In this document: in pieces, positions 45,555 through 56,504 of the stretch
How positions within the stretch are numbered: position 1 is the stretch's first letter
Layout: every line of letters begins with the position of its first letter
From: Sabellastarte sp. h YS-2021
Lineage: Eukaryota; Annelida; Polychaeta; Sabellida; Sabellidae
Reading direction: 5' to 3'
DNA length: 64,000 bases
Assembly (NCBI GenBank): GCA_964017235.1
Contig: OZ024930.1
Location: 152,272,221 to 152,336,220, forward strand
The notes under the pieces: model-generated
What the model saw: only the letters and a program-made list of their open reading frames with translations
Told to the model about the DNA's origin: nothing
Database searches by the model: none
Made by a program: the position numbers and the translations under genes

Positions 45555-46600
45555 TTATGGTCCTGATTCTGGTACTTCATTGTTGTTTGAAATACTTTTT
45601 ACAGTGTATCTATAGGGCACACCATAAACTGCATAGTAAATCAAGTATGCTGCCAAACACATAGCAGTAGCATATCCCACAGATGTATAAAAGATACTCT
45701 CAATACTCACATGATCATACAAGTACCCTTGTAATCTGATAAGAAGTATTAAAGAGCCATTTCTTATTATTCTGACAACTCCAAGGAGTGTACATAATGG
45801 AAGAATATAATGATCAACCCATGAAAAGATTGTTGCATATGAAGGACCCCTGCATACTTGAAATAAACAGATGAAAAAGTAGAAAGCAATTTTATACTTA
45901 CTTCCAAGTATCAAAGCACCAACACACGCCAAAAGAAGACCATGTATTTCAATCATCAACATAACATTCACAGAAAAAAACCTAGTCAGACAAACTGCAC
46001 AGAAAAATGTAGAAAGTGCATCTGCAATAGTTGATATTGCTGCCAATGTAGCTGCTTCTGGGGGATCGAAATTTAAATAACTGTCCACGGCATAAAGCGT
46101 TAAAAATGGACCCAAACTTGCCCAACAACCACAATAAAAAAATTCATGGAAAATGAAAAACAACAAAATCTTGATACCAAAGAAATTACCATTGTCACTC
46201 CATTTGTGAGGCTTAAAAATATCTTTCCAACTAGATACGTCTTTGAGATGTTTCACATCTGTCGAAGGTGTTCTGCAACAATGGAGACCAATAAAGACAA
46301 TTGCTACAGCTGAAACATACACACCTGCAATAATGAAACTGATTTCAATATGAGACTTAGATTTGTCATTATTTTTATCATTAGGTAACAAACTGTCAGA
46401 CGTATTGTTAAACAATTTATTTGAATCAGTATCATTGAAGGTAAATGTCACATTTGAATGTACTTGGTGTAATCTCTTGGAAACAAAGAAGCTTGCAATT
46501 TGTGCTCCTGCAGCTGCTCCAACAGGAAACCCAAGATGCATTGCAAGCATTGGTGATTGGCCTTTCTCTTTCCACATTCTTGGAATTTCTGTGTTTGCAG
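45555..46600 (-). CDS. Transporter exon 4 (terminal, 1046 nt)
   Basis: Acceptor 'atatatttccag' just above 46600. Codes from 'ANTEIPRMW' through 'HLGFPVGAAAGAQIASFF' and the C-terminal transmembrane bundle to 'EVPESGP' and TAA. The open frame extends artificially to 46625 into the intron; the splice phase fixes the true start. Confidence 0.85.
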
Positions 46601-49600
46601 CTGGAAATATATTTAAATCTTTCACATGTACACTTAAAACCTTTAAAAATTAGTAATGATTAAAAAATGAGTAATGAGGTTTTTTTACCTTTTTTTACTT
46701 TTTATATTGTGACATTTTATTCTGTCACAATGCTAGAAATATATATTCTTTTTAACATAGAAAATATTAACACTTGCAATTTATTATATTACACTGTAAT
46801 TATTTTTTTTCTTTTTTTACAGGGCAAACAGTGGTTTATTGTTACAAACAGAGTGTGAGCTAGGGAAAATAGTGTTGCTGTGTTAATTAAACCTGAATAA
46901 GATAGCTTATTTCGTAATTTAAACAACATGCTTACAGTTTTCTATTGTTGCCCATGCTATTTCATCACAGAATTCACACAAGGCAAATACAGTAAGGCTT
47001 TTTCCATATGGTCGTATGACATTTGCTGCTGCAGCAAACAAAAGACCCATCCCCATAAAGGCATCAGAGTACTGAACATATCTGCAAAATTATCCAGGAA
47101 TGACAACTAGAAATATTTTTCCATGTTTCTTTTGTTTATTAAGTAACATTTGAGAGGCCATGGTGGCACAGTAGTTACAAACTTGCCTCCCACCTCTGAG
47201 ATCAGAGTTTGAATCCTGGCCTGACCTTATGAAAGAAAGCGGAGTAGTTACTTGCCATTGGTCAACAGTTTACAGTGTAGAATCTTGACCAACTGTATGT
47301 ACTGGTTTTCTACCCCCTTCCAATTATCCATCACAATATAACTGATACTAAGGTGCCTGGCACGATTCAAAATACTAAATACATAAACAAATACATAACT
47401 TTCTTTTGATCTATACTGATTGGTATTTGCTAAAGATAAAGCGCTGACACTTCACAGTGGTTTTGCATTAAGAGAAAACGGAAATATTTTACAAAAGATA
47501 ACAGAGCCCAGATTTTATCCACATAACTTAATTTCAGCATTTATAAAAAATTAAAGCATTAAGCATTAACATTTATTTATGTATCCTTTTTACAGATGCA
47601 TAAGTTTTTCATTTAATCATTTTAATCACATCTCTGTTGTCATGAATTCAATTCAGCTCATGGTAATGTGGGATTCACCTCAAAGCCTGTTATAATATGA
47701 TGTCACCTGTTGGATGGGATGAAAAACTATTATTCTGAATCTGCCTTTACACATGCTAGTTTAATCAGCTAAAATAGTTCACAGTTCTTGGCAGACATAC
47801 TTATCTGCTAAGATGTTTAAAGGTATTGCAACAAAGGTCCCTAAGGCACCCAATGACAATGCAGTGGACAGTTCTCCAGTGGTGCAGTTCAGTCTATCTC
47901 TGAAATCAGGGAGACTGCTATACACCATGTTGTTTGCTAAGCCCTGTAAAATATATCATTTATCTTGTTGGATGTTGTTTCTGTATAGCATTAGACTAAG
48001 ATTTGTTGAGGCTAATAGCACCATTTTTTCTAATTATTGACTTAGTATCTGAGTAAATGAACATCAACATAAAATCAATTTATTGGGTTTGGCAGTTGAT
48101 AAAGTGAACTAACAACAAAAGTCTACAAGGGAACTGGTGTGAGTATTACTGTGCCCTTACATGTAGGGCTCTAAAAATTCTGATGTCACCTTATTATCTT
48201 GATAAATCAAACTACTGATCTCTTTGACATAGTTATCTTGATTTATCGAGTTACTAAGTTGATAAGATAATTATCTAAAATTAGTGACATATCAACTTCC
48301 TAAATTAAGATCATTTTCTCAATTTATTGAAACACTAAGTCAACAATTAAAAACAAATGGCCCTACCAGTCTTGTGAAACATACAGAAATAAACAGAGAA
48401 TACTGAAAATAAAATTTTTCTGATATTATCATTTATTTAATGACAATTTTGTTTTTTTCGGTTAAAGAATTCCTGTGATAGGCTTGATAAGAATATGTAA
48501 TTCATGCTAAAAGCTCAAAAGAGTTGATGTAGTATGATATCTACATGAGACCCTTATCTCTACATCCGGTGGATACCTTACCAGGTTATAAAGAGTATAA
48601 AAAGCCACATTTTACTCATTGAACTGTTTATTTATCGCTGATGTTCCCGTTTTCGTGGGAGTGGTGTTTTCGTGGATTCGCGAAATTTACTATTTTTAAC
48701 CGTTACTTCCTGTTAGAAACGTTGGTTTGTTTACAAAATTATCGTCTGCTGTGAGATTTATATTTTGTGAAATTTTCAAAGAATATGAGGTTCAAGCAGG
48801 TATGTATGATGAAATATTTAGAAAATATTTAAGAATAAATGTCATAGAAAGATATTCTTTGAAGAATTATTAAACTGAAACATATTTGGTGATTTTTAAA
48901 CATTTTTAAAGAATTTGGTTTACAGTCCCCCCCCCCCCCCCCCCTTGTTAAATATATGCCATAATTTAACCACATTATCAAAATTTATCAAAATTTTTGG
49001 GTGATTTTTTTTAGCTACCCAAGAGATTTGGTGATTCTAAGAGAGAGGCTATGATGTACAGACAGTATGGACATGATCAGATGACGGCAGGGCTGTAGTA
49101 GAGTCTGGTCATTCAGTGGCAAGAGCAGCCAGGATCCATGCTGTACCTGAGCAAACTCTCAGAGACTGTGTAAAACCAAAAAATTCAATTGTGTGTAAGA
49201 TCATCAGGGCCAGAGTGTTTGTTTTCAAAATATGAGGAAACAAAATTTGTTGAGTTTTTGAAAGACCAAGCTGCCATTGGTTATGGGTATACAAGAAGCC
49301 AGGTGATTTGTTTGAGGTTTAGAGGTTTTAAGAGTCATTGACCAGAATTGAAACTTGTGAAATCATCATCATTAGATGTGTACAGGGCAGAGTACTGTAC
49401 CCCTGAAGTTATTGATAAATATTACACTGAGCTTGAATCAATACTTGATAAGTACAACCTGAAATTAAACCCAGTTGATATACAATATTGATGAGAAAGG
49501 CATTTCCACAGAGCACAAGCCCCCCTATGTTATATGTGACACAAAATTGAAGCCACAGGCTGTGACTTCCCCCAGGCTGACAGTTACTGTCATTGGATGT

Positions 49601-51797
49601 GGAAATGCCATTGGGACACAAATTCCACCATACTTTGTGTTTCCAGGTAAAAGGTGTCATAGTGATCTGTTGGAAGGTGCTACACCTGGGTGTAATGGCA
49701 CAGTATCCTAAACTGGCTCAGGATGGTCAAATTCTCAAATTTTCATGAAGTACTTAGAGAATCATTTTTTGAAATATTACAGGATGATTCTGATCAGCAC
49801 AAGTTGATCATTTATGATGGCCACAAGAGCCATGTAAATCCACAAGTAGCAGAATGGGCTTGTGAACATAAAATAATTCTGTTTGTTTTGCCCCCCCCCC
49901 CCCCCCCCCCCATTGCTCACATGTGTTACAACCATTGGATGTGTCATGCTTTGGTCTATTCCAGAATGTTTACAACCAAGAAGCCCAAAAATTCCTTTCA
50001 AAAAACAAGGGCCAGAGTATTCAGAAATGTGATGTGTCAAAAATAGCTTCTGTTGCATACAACATAGCACTTTCTCCATCCAATTTGATAGCATCTTTCA
50101 AAAAGACAGGCATTTCTCCATTTTCTAGGCATGCATATGATGTTTTAAAAACTGCCCCCACACTGTGTTCAAAAGAGTGTCTAATGGGGGGGGGGGGAAA
50201 GTAGTTACCATTGATGATTTTTTGCAGGATGCTAATCAGGTTCCCATTCTTCCACCAAGAAAAAAATACAGAACTTTAAGTAGGGTAGTGTCTGGAAAAG
50301 CAATCACTGAGGATTCTGTATTCAATGGCATGATTTCACATATAAATTCAAAATCATCAAATCAAGCCGTTCCCTCAACATCAAGCACTGGCAAAGATAA
50401 AGGTAATGATTTAACCAGTGATCCACAAGTAGCTTTGACTAGTAATGCAAACAATAATGAAGGGTGTGATGTTGAAGATGACAATGATTTGTGTTGTGTT
50501 TGTGGGTCATTTTATGTCAAATCTGCCAGAAATAAAAGTCAACTGGCAATTGTCAACTAGGCTCAGTGTGTGAATGGACAATGTAACCACTGGGTACACC
50601 TAAAGTACTGTACTGAGGTACGTCATGTTGCTCAAGATGAATCATTTCTGTGTCCACATTGTATTGAAGATTGAAACAGTAACAGGCAAAAATATCCTGG
50701 GACAATAATTACTGTGTAGTACTGCACTGAAGTAAAGTTTCTTTCTTGCAAAGTGAATACCAAATGTTAATACAATTGTGTGTATATGTTATAATGAAGA
50801 TATAATATTTAATATTATCAACTGTGCTTTACAAAATATCAACATAATATTTGTAATATGAATAAATGTAAACAAGCTACTGAAATATCTTGTTGTTTTG
50901 CTTACTAACCTAGTTTTTTAACCAACAGATTTGGGAGATATAATGTTGAAAACATAACCTAGGCATCAGGTAAGTCCATTTTATTGTTTACTTTGTTATT
51001 ATATGTGTAAAATGTATGTTCCCATTCAGCTCGCCCATTACAAGCAAATACTTGTAGCACTACCTTAATTTCTTAGGTCTGGTTGTCCCCCCACGAAAAT
51101 AGGATCATGCAGAAAAAAACCAACATGCTTAAGTATTTATTTTCAAATTTAAAATACGCAAGTTTTCTGTGATATGGGCCCTTGTAATTCTATGCAACAA
51201 GGGTTTGGGATAATATTTGAAGATATAAATGATATTTGAATTGTTTAATTGCCGATAAATATTTATTTCTGCGATTGTAAGTTACATCCACGAAAACACG
51301 ATTCGCGGGGATATATGTTTGTATATTTTGGTTAATATCACACAAAAAAATTAACAGTATACTCTTTCAACATCATTGTCAGGAAAATGTCAACACTCCC
51401 AAAATAACTGTAAGAACTATTTCCACAGTCCGAAAGTGATTTTAAGGACAAAACCAACACGTCAACCTTGACTTTATGAACTACATCCACACTTTAAATA
51501 TGTTTGTAAGAACAAAATAAAAACCTCCCACCATGATTCTAAGAACACTCAGGACAAGATTTTAAGAACTATACCAACACTTTCCATATGATTTGTAAGA
51601 AGTATATCAACATACCTACTTTAAGACTGCATAATTAACACAAAACTTACGTATGCTGTAAATGAGAGAATCAAGACTGCTGTCCTGAGAAGTTTTGTAC
51701 GTCTGTCAGACTTAAACCCATCAGTATGATTCAAATTCTGCTGGCTTTCAGTGACCTCTTTCCCCTCAGTTCTGTCCTCAGTGATGTTGTTATTCAT
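45555..51797 (-). CDS. Major facilitator superfamily transporter (MFSD4/NaGLT1-like), four exons
   Basis: Spliced CDS: 51797-51651 (exon 1), 47943-47801 (exon 2), 47081-46936 (exon 3), 46600-45555 (exon 4). All introns are GT-AG with phases 0, 2 and 1 that agree across each junction. Exon lengths 147+143+146+1046 give 1482 nt, i.e. 493 aa plus stop. The first ATG has an in-frame stop seven codons upstream. The product is a polytopic membrane protein: TM1 spans the exon 1/2 junction ('VLILSFTAY' into 'GLANNMVYSSLPDF'), the cytoplasmic loop after TM2 has 'PLNILADKY', and about a dozen hydrophobic segments follow, with a hydrophilic, Asn-rich central loop (about residues 190-225) and a short tail. 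Architecture and length fit MFS carriers near MFSD4/sodium-dependent glucose transporter 1. The substrate cannot be read from sequence. This is the only convincing host gene here and appears intact. Confidence 0.82.
46936..47081 (-). CDS. Transporter exon 3 (146 nt)
   Basis: Acceptor 'aattttgcag' above 47081, donor GTAAGC at 46930-46935. Encodes 'YVQYSDAFMGMGLLFAAAAN' and 'FCDEIAWATIEN'. Too short for an ORF scan but in phase on both sides. Confidence 0.83.
47148..47395 (+). mobile_element. Diverged SINE (family 1) in transporter intron 2
   Basis: Head 'gaggccatggtggcacagta', box-B-like 'gtttgaatcctgg', body with 'cagtttacagtgtagaatct' and a decayed (aaata/caaata) tail. It is antisense to the host gene, and no clear target duplication remains. 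Confidence 0.8.
47801..47943 (-). CDS. Transporter exon 2 (143 nt)
   Basis: Acceptor 'atattttacag' above 47943, donor GTATGT at 47795-47800. Encodes 'GLANNMVYSSLPDFRDRLNC' and 'ALSLGALGTFVAIPLNILAD', including an N-glycosylation-type NCT. Confidence 0.84.
48650..51310 (+). mobile_element. Pogo-type DNA transposon in transporter intron 1
   Basis: A decayed transposase gene (49020-50675) is bracketed by short inverted matches: 'gtgttttcgtggat' at 48664-48677 and its complement at 51286-51299, which may mark the element's ends. The orientation is opposite to the host gene, and it sits wholly inside the 3.7-kb intron 1. Confidence 0.68.
49020..50675 (+). pseudogene. Pogo-like DDE transposase with C-terminal PHD-type zinc finger
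   Basis: N-terminal Psq-type HTH is visible across frames ('SGHSVARAARIHAVPEQTLR', about 49100-49170). The DDE_1 core follows: 'YNIDEKGIST' (first Asp, about 49490), 'VTVIGCGNAIGTQIPPYFVF', 'LIIYDGHKSHVN' (second Asp, about 49815), and 'HVLQPLDVSCFGLFQNVYN' (third Asp, about 49940). A C21 tract (49891-49911) sits where the family has a short Pro-Pro codon pair and throws the frame. A G12 tract (50186-50197) does so again. The tail (50487-50675) has CxxC ... C ... HWVHLKYC ... CPHC spacing of a PHD finger, cut by a TAG near 50558. Dead copy; the PHD fusion is the noteworthy feature. Confidence 0.85.
51360..51640. repeat. Degenerate ~45-bp tandem repeat in intron 1
   Basis: Units contain 'gtaagaactat' followed by 'ccaacacttt'-like phrases, repeated about six times with strong divergence, ending just before exon 1. 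Confidence 0.55.
51651..51797 (-). CDS. Transporter exon 1 (start exon, 147 nt)
   Basis: ATG at 51795-51797; donor GTAAGT at 51645-51650. Encodes a hydrophilic N-terminus ('NNNITEDRTEGKEVTESQQ') and the start of TM1 ('LLRTAVLILSFTAY'). Phase 0 to exon 2. Confidence 0.82.
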
Positions 51798-53099
51798 TGT
51801 TGCATCAAATAGGTACTATGGAAATGTATGAGAAAGATTCACCAGTGCTAGTCAAAGCAAATAGTAATTGTTTCTTATACAAATTAAAACAGATTGCATA
51901 ATAGAATTTTGAAAAAAAAATCTGTTCATGTGTGATATCAATGAGCTATCATGATACCTTTATTAAAATTATGATGACCTTAAAGTAAGAGTTTTATGTG
52001 TAAAATTGATATCGGCCCTAGTACTTCACATTGGTGCCATTTGGTGAGAGCATTATTGATGGTCACCTTTACTTTTAAAATTTAAACAAATTCACTTTGT
52101 CAGTCACAAAGTGACCTTACCTTTATGTTTGTTATGTGACCAAAACTTAATGATATTTGCCATTGTGTAAAGCTTCCCTGCTCAGGGTCACCCCATGGGT
52201 ATAAAATTGTCAATGTATCCCACAACCATTGGTTCCTTTATTTTTGCTGGCAGGCATTGAAAACAGTTTGGGCAAATACAGTTTATGCAATTTTATTTAC
52301 ATATTAGTAAAATTATTTGAAAGATTTAAAAAAATTACTTGGTAAGATTTTAAAGCCCCAATCGCAAGTTAAAAGGTAGTTGTAACTTGCATATTAGAAT
52401 TTGGAGTGAAACTTTTCACAGTTTGGAAATAAATTTTTAACTATGTTGATGTGAGATATGTGCTTGTATCATCATATAATTTTTGGACATACCTTTTATC
52501 TGCTTCAACCATAATATCTTTTGTCATAATAATTGTTATAAACCAAATCTGCTATTTATTCAGCAGGTTATAATCCTGAGAAATCTGTGTTAAGCATTCA
52601 TAATAAAAGCCAATTACATGACATCATACATACAGTCAGTTAATGCTTTAGGTTTAATTTGTAAATAACATACCATTATGTGGTGGTTTGTTGTAAATTT
52701 CGGTAAAATATACTGATAAATATTTATTTATGCATGTTGGTGGGTAAATGTTGAAATAACAGTGTAACATTTCCGGTATAGTTTTGAAATGTTATTCTAA
52801 TGTTATTTTCTTTTATATTTGCTGGTTTTCTGTTATCTCCTGATCAAGTATGAATGAGCATATATAAAAGTTTAAACATTATGACAAAGGACCCATGCCA
52901 AGTTTGTTACAATAAAATCTTTGTCCAGGACAAACTCTGATCAAATTTTCTCCTGGTGGTGAAAGTAAATGTTTGCTTGTGAAATACGTCAGTTTAGCTG
53001 GCTAGAAACAGACATCCTTTTCTCTTTTTTTCTGGGCCTGTATTTGTGTTTATGCAAACCACAGATTTTTATATCAGAATAAAAGGTCTGTAAAAAGTG
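51798..53099. other. AT-rich upstream region of the transporter gene
   Basis: No other gene recognised. It presumably contains the promoter of the transporter (minus strand), but I cannot place a TATA box or start site. Confidence 0.4.
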
Positions 53100-53945
53100 A
53101 GAGCTTGTGATGCGACAGAAACTTACTAATTCACTTGGCCAACACATTTAGAAAAATATGAAGTCATTAACACACTTCTTGAAAATTTGCCAATTTTCAC
53201 ATAGCTATGACCATTTTAGCTACTCTGAGTAAATGACTTATAACTCAGAAACTATTTAGAATATTTCTGTTAAATATGTTGTTCAGATACTTTAATTTTG
53301 GCTATAAGATAGTACATAGTTTAGAGCTCTGTTACATTAGCTAAGTGAGTAATAGCTATTTTCTTTTTGAATATGTCAAATTTCTTCGAAAGTATTGCTC
53401 GTAGTAACTTTCTTTGAATATATTATTTACCTATGTTGGGGTGAGTTATGACATAATGAAGTTGTAGACCTGTAGCTCATTCCGTAGCTGACCAATTACT
53501 ACTTTGAGGTACTCACTGTTGAGTAAACCGCTTTTAAACTTAAACTATTGCATTTGGGGTATATTCTTGAATCTGTATTCACCTATTTTTAGATAAAATA
53601 TAACATAACAAAATGGATGACCTGTAGCTCATTCTGTAGCTGGGCAAGAGCTCTGCATTTAGATTATTTTGTTGAAATATGTTATTCAACTACTGTCATG
53701 TCAGGTGTATCATAGCAAAATTTGCAGACCTGTAGCTCATTGCATAGCTGAGCAATAGCCACTTTGTGGTTCTCACTGTTGAGCAAATTCACCTACTTTT
53801 GAGTCAGTTGTAATATTGGAAAATTGTAGAACTATAGCTTAGTTGAACAAAAGCTACTTTTAGGTTCTCACTGTTGAGTAAATCAGTTCTAACTTGAAAA
53901 TTATGGCATTTAGAGGATTATGTTGAAATATATTATTCACCTGGC
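53100..53945 (-). repeat. Satellite family of 0.4-1.6 kb, reverse orientation, left block
   Basis: Units with 'gacctgtagctcatt', 'ctcactgttgagtaaa' and 'atgttattcac' recur near 53460, 53620, 53725 and 53830. These are the reverse complement of phrases in the 431-1645 array. The block is preceded by a ~200-bp arm ('cacatagctatgaccatttt', 'ttagctataagat') that recurs at 54730 and 55470. Confidence 0.82.
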
Positions 53946-54430
53946 AGACCACAGAGAGTTCAAAATGCCTTAGTCATGTCACACCCTTCCTACACAAACT
54001 ACACTGGCTCCCCATTCATTACCGTATATTGTTCAAATATAATCTCCTTACTTATAAAGCAATATATTTCAGCCAACCTCCATATCTTTCCTCTCTGATT
54101 AGGTGGAGTGATCTCACATGGGGCAATCACCTATCAATTTCCTCATCTAAACCAAATAAATACTCAGGGTTTCGCAGCTTCATAGTAGCTGCTCCCACAG
54201 AGTGGAACAAGCTTTCTCAAGCCATTAGAACCATAGAAAGCGTTTCTGGTTTCAGAAACAGATGAAAACATATCTTTCCAGATTTGCCTTTCCTTCACCA
54301 TAGCCTATCTCCCCTATCTGACGCTAATATGGAAACGGACCTCTTTTTGGAACTGGACTATCCCTTTCTGGACATCAACGCCACTTACTTACTTCTTGTT
54401 ATGCAGAATATTGGTAGATTGGAGCAAGAT
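53945..54430 (+). pseudogene. LINE E: 3' end of an L2-like LINE ORF
   Basis: C-terminal LINE segment with 'LHWLPIHYRILFK'-type start (across a frameshift near 54010), then 'YNLLTYKAIYFSQPPYLSSL' and 'FRSFIVAAPTEWNKLSQAIR' (54029-54265), typical of the region after the RT in L2/CR1 LINEs. It is inserted in or next to the satellite block. Confidence 0.82.
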
Positions 54431-54439
54431 TTCAAAGGT

Positions 54440-54655
54440 ACCACTCAGCTTGGGTTTACATCGCTTTCAACACTGTACAGGTCATATTACGTATTGGGTA
54501 GTTTTGTGGGTAGAGGAAACAAGTTCAAGGTTCCGTACTGTAAAATGCTGACCATCAGTAAGCAACTACCAACTTTCCCACATAAGAACTAGGGCTTGAA
54601 CTGCCAACCTCAGAGGCGGGTGGTGAGTTTATTACCACTGCATGACCATGTCCCC
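54440..54655 (-). mobile_element. SINE family 1, diverged copy
   Basis: Minus strand: head near 54655 ('gggggacatggtcatgcagt'), body with 'cagtacggaaccttgaac', end near 54445. The tail is lost. Confidence 0.78.
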
Positions 54656-55660
54656 CTTTTTGGAGCTAGCATTCTCATTTTTCCTATGCCATTGCAATTG
54701 GTCAGAGTAGAGCACATCCGAATTTTTCACAAATCGGTAGCATTTTCGCATAGCTATGACCATGACATATAACTCTAAAATTATTGCATTTAGAGTATTT
54801 TTCTTAAATGTGTTGTTCAGGTAATTTAACTTTAGCTATAAGTTGGTAGACATTTTGTAGCTTTGTTGCATTAGGTAAGCAAGTAACAGCCTCGAAAGTA
54901 CTTCACAGTGACTGTCTTTAAGTCCATTATTCACCCATGTTGGGGTCAGTTACGACGTAATGAAGTTGCAGAGATGTATCTCATTGCATCGGTTAGCAAT
55001 AGCTAAAATTTTTGAGTTTTTGTTGAGTAAACTTGTAACTATAAATTTACTGCAATTAGAGTATTTCGGGAAAATATGTTGTTCAGGTATGTTAACTTTA
55101 GCTATAAGATGGTACATAGTTTGGAGCTCTGTTGCATTTGCTAAGCTAGTAATAGCTATATTCTTAATTCAAAATTATGAAATGAGTATATGTGAAATAT
55201 CTTCAAAAGTATTCCAAATAGTCAAATTCTTTCTTTTATATTTTCAAAATTCAAAATCTTTTGAATTCATTAGTTTTTTTCACAAGTTTTTTACTATACG
55301 TTGCTAGATTACTAAAAGATTTTGAAGTTTCCACTCTGCCAAGTGCTCGTTTGTATGTTTGTTTGTTGGCGCATTCTAGGTCACAATTTTGGAGCTAGCA
55401 TTCTCGTTTTTATCCTGTAACATTGTCATTGGTCAGAATAGAGGATGACTGTATTTCGGAAAAATCGGTAGCATTTTCACATATCTAAGACCATTTTAGC
55501 CACTATAAGGAAATGACTTATAACTCTGAAACTATTGCATTTACAGTATTTCTGTTAAATATGTTGTTCAGATACTTAACTTTTCCTTATTTATGCAGAA
55601 GATGGGTAGACTGCGGCAAGATTTCAAAGTTACCACTCAGCCATGGCTGAGTGCTCGTTA
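54656..55660 (-). repeat. Satellite-family arms and monomers, right block
   Basis: Two ~330-bp units begin with 'ggagctagcattctc' (54663, 55391) and contain 'ggtagcattttc' and 'tgttgttcag' phrases. Between them lies a satellite monomer near 54930-55060. The end segment 'agatttcaaag.taccactcag' (55610-55640) also occurs at 54430-54450, suggesting a composite element end. Confidence 0.7.
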
Positions 55661-55678
55661 ATTTGTAATTTAATAGCT

Positions 55679-55817
55679 TTAGCAGTTTCTCATTAGTTCA
55701 AAGTCAAGCAGAAAGGTCAAGTAAGAAGGTCAGATCACTGTTTGGGGGTTTTATGTACATGTTAGTTGCAAAATACTAGTTTAAATGTTTACAAGCATTT
55801 GAGAAGTTTTAAAGCAC
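55679..55817 (-). repeat. Repeat B2 of YR copy 4
   Basis: Matches 56363-56500 at about 85% ('gcagtttctcattagttcaa', 'agtaagaaggtcagatc', 'tacatgttagttg'). Confidence 0.82.
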
Positions 55818-56154
55818 CATACAATAATCACAAATAATGTTAACAACTCGTGTTAAGCAATATTAACCATAAAACAACTCGTGTAAAATTAACATAGATT
55901 ATAAAACAACTTGTGTATATCTGAATTAAAATAGGTCTTATACGAGAGGGGGAACCAGGGTCTTGCCTGGCCCTGCCTATACAATTAGTACAAGTGAAGG
56001 AAATAGAGGGGATAACCATTGAATTGCCTGGTCCTGCCTTGGGCTAAAATGGCTTTGTAATTATATGAAGTCATGATCGAGAGGGGGTCACCTAGGGTCA
56101 ACCTGGGGCCGACTAAAACCCATGTACAATCCATGTATCGGGGTGGAAGGTGGT

Positions 56155-56362
56155 AATAAATTTCTTTGAAACACTTCTTTCCTTATTAAAATCTGAATTC
56201 AATATGAAGGTTTGAATCAAGATTCAAAAAGAGGTTTGTAACTGAGCCCCTAACGATGCTTGATTGGTCACTATGGACAGACCAGGTCAATAACTATTTG
56301 GAAGAGCCTAAGAATTTAAGGTGTGAAAAACTCTAGCAGGCCCCTGCCAGGCCGTGCTTTCT
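56155..56362 (-). repeat. Repeat A2 of YR copy 4
   Basis: Matches 59190-59400 ('aataaatttctt', 'ctatggacagaccaggtcaa', 'gccaggccgtgctt'). Where A1 has a C12 tract, A2 has only CCCC in 'aggcccctgcc', so the tract in A1 is an expansion. Confidence 0.84.
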
Positions 56363-56500
56363 GCAGTTTCTCATTAGTTCAAAGTGAAGCAAAAATGTCA
56401 AGTAAGAAGGTCAGATCCCTGTTTGAAGATTTTATTTACATGTTAGTTGTAAAATACTAGTTAAAAAGTATCAAGCATTTGAAAAGTTTTAAAGCATCAA
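56363..56500 (-). repeat. Repeat B1 of YR copy 4
   Basis: Lies immediately after the recombinase stop (minus sense) and abuts A2. Direct-repeat partner of 55679-55817. Confidence 0.82.
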
Positions 56501-56504
56501 GTCC

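Noticed and set aside
46363-46663. Plus-strand frames opposite the transporter exon 4
   Set aside because: Antisense shadows of a convincing spliced MFS exon.
49777-50094. Minus-strand frame with a glycine run
   Set aside because: Antisense of the pogo transposase; the Gly run is the C21 tract.
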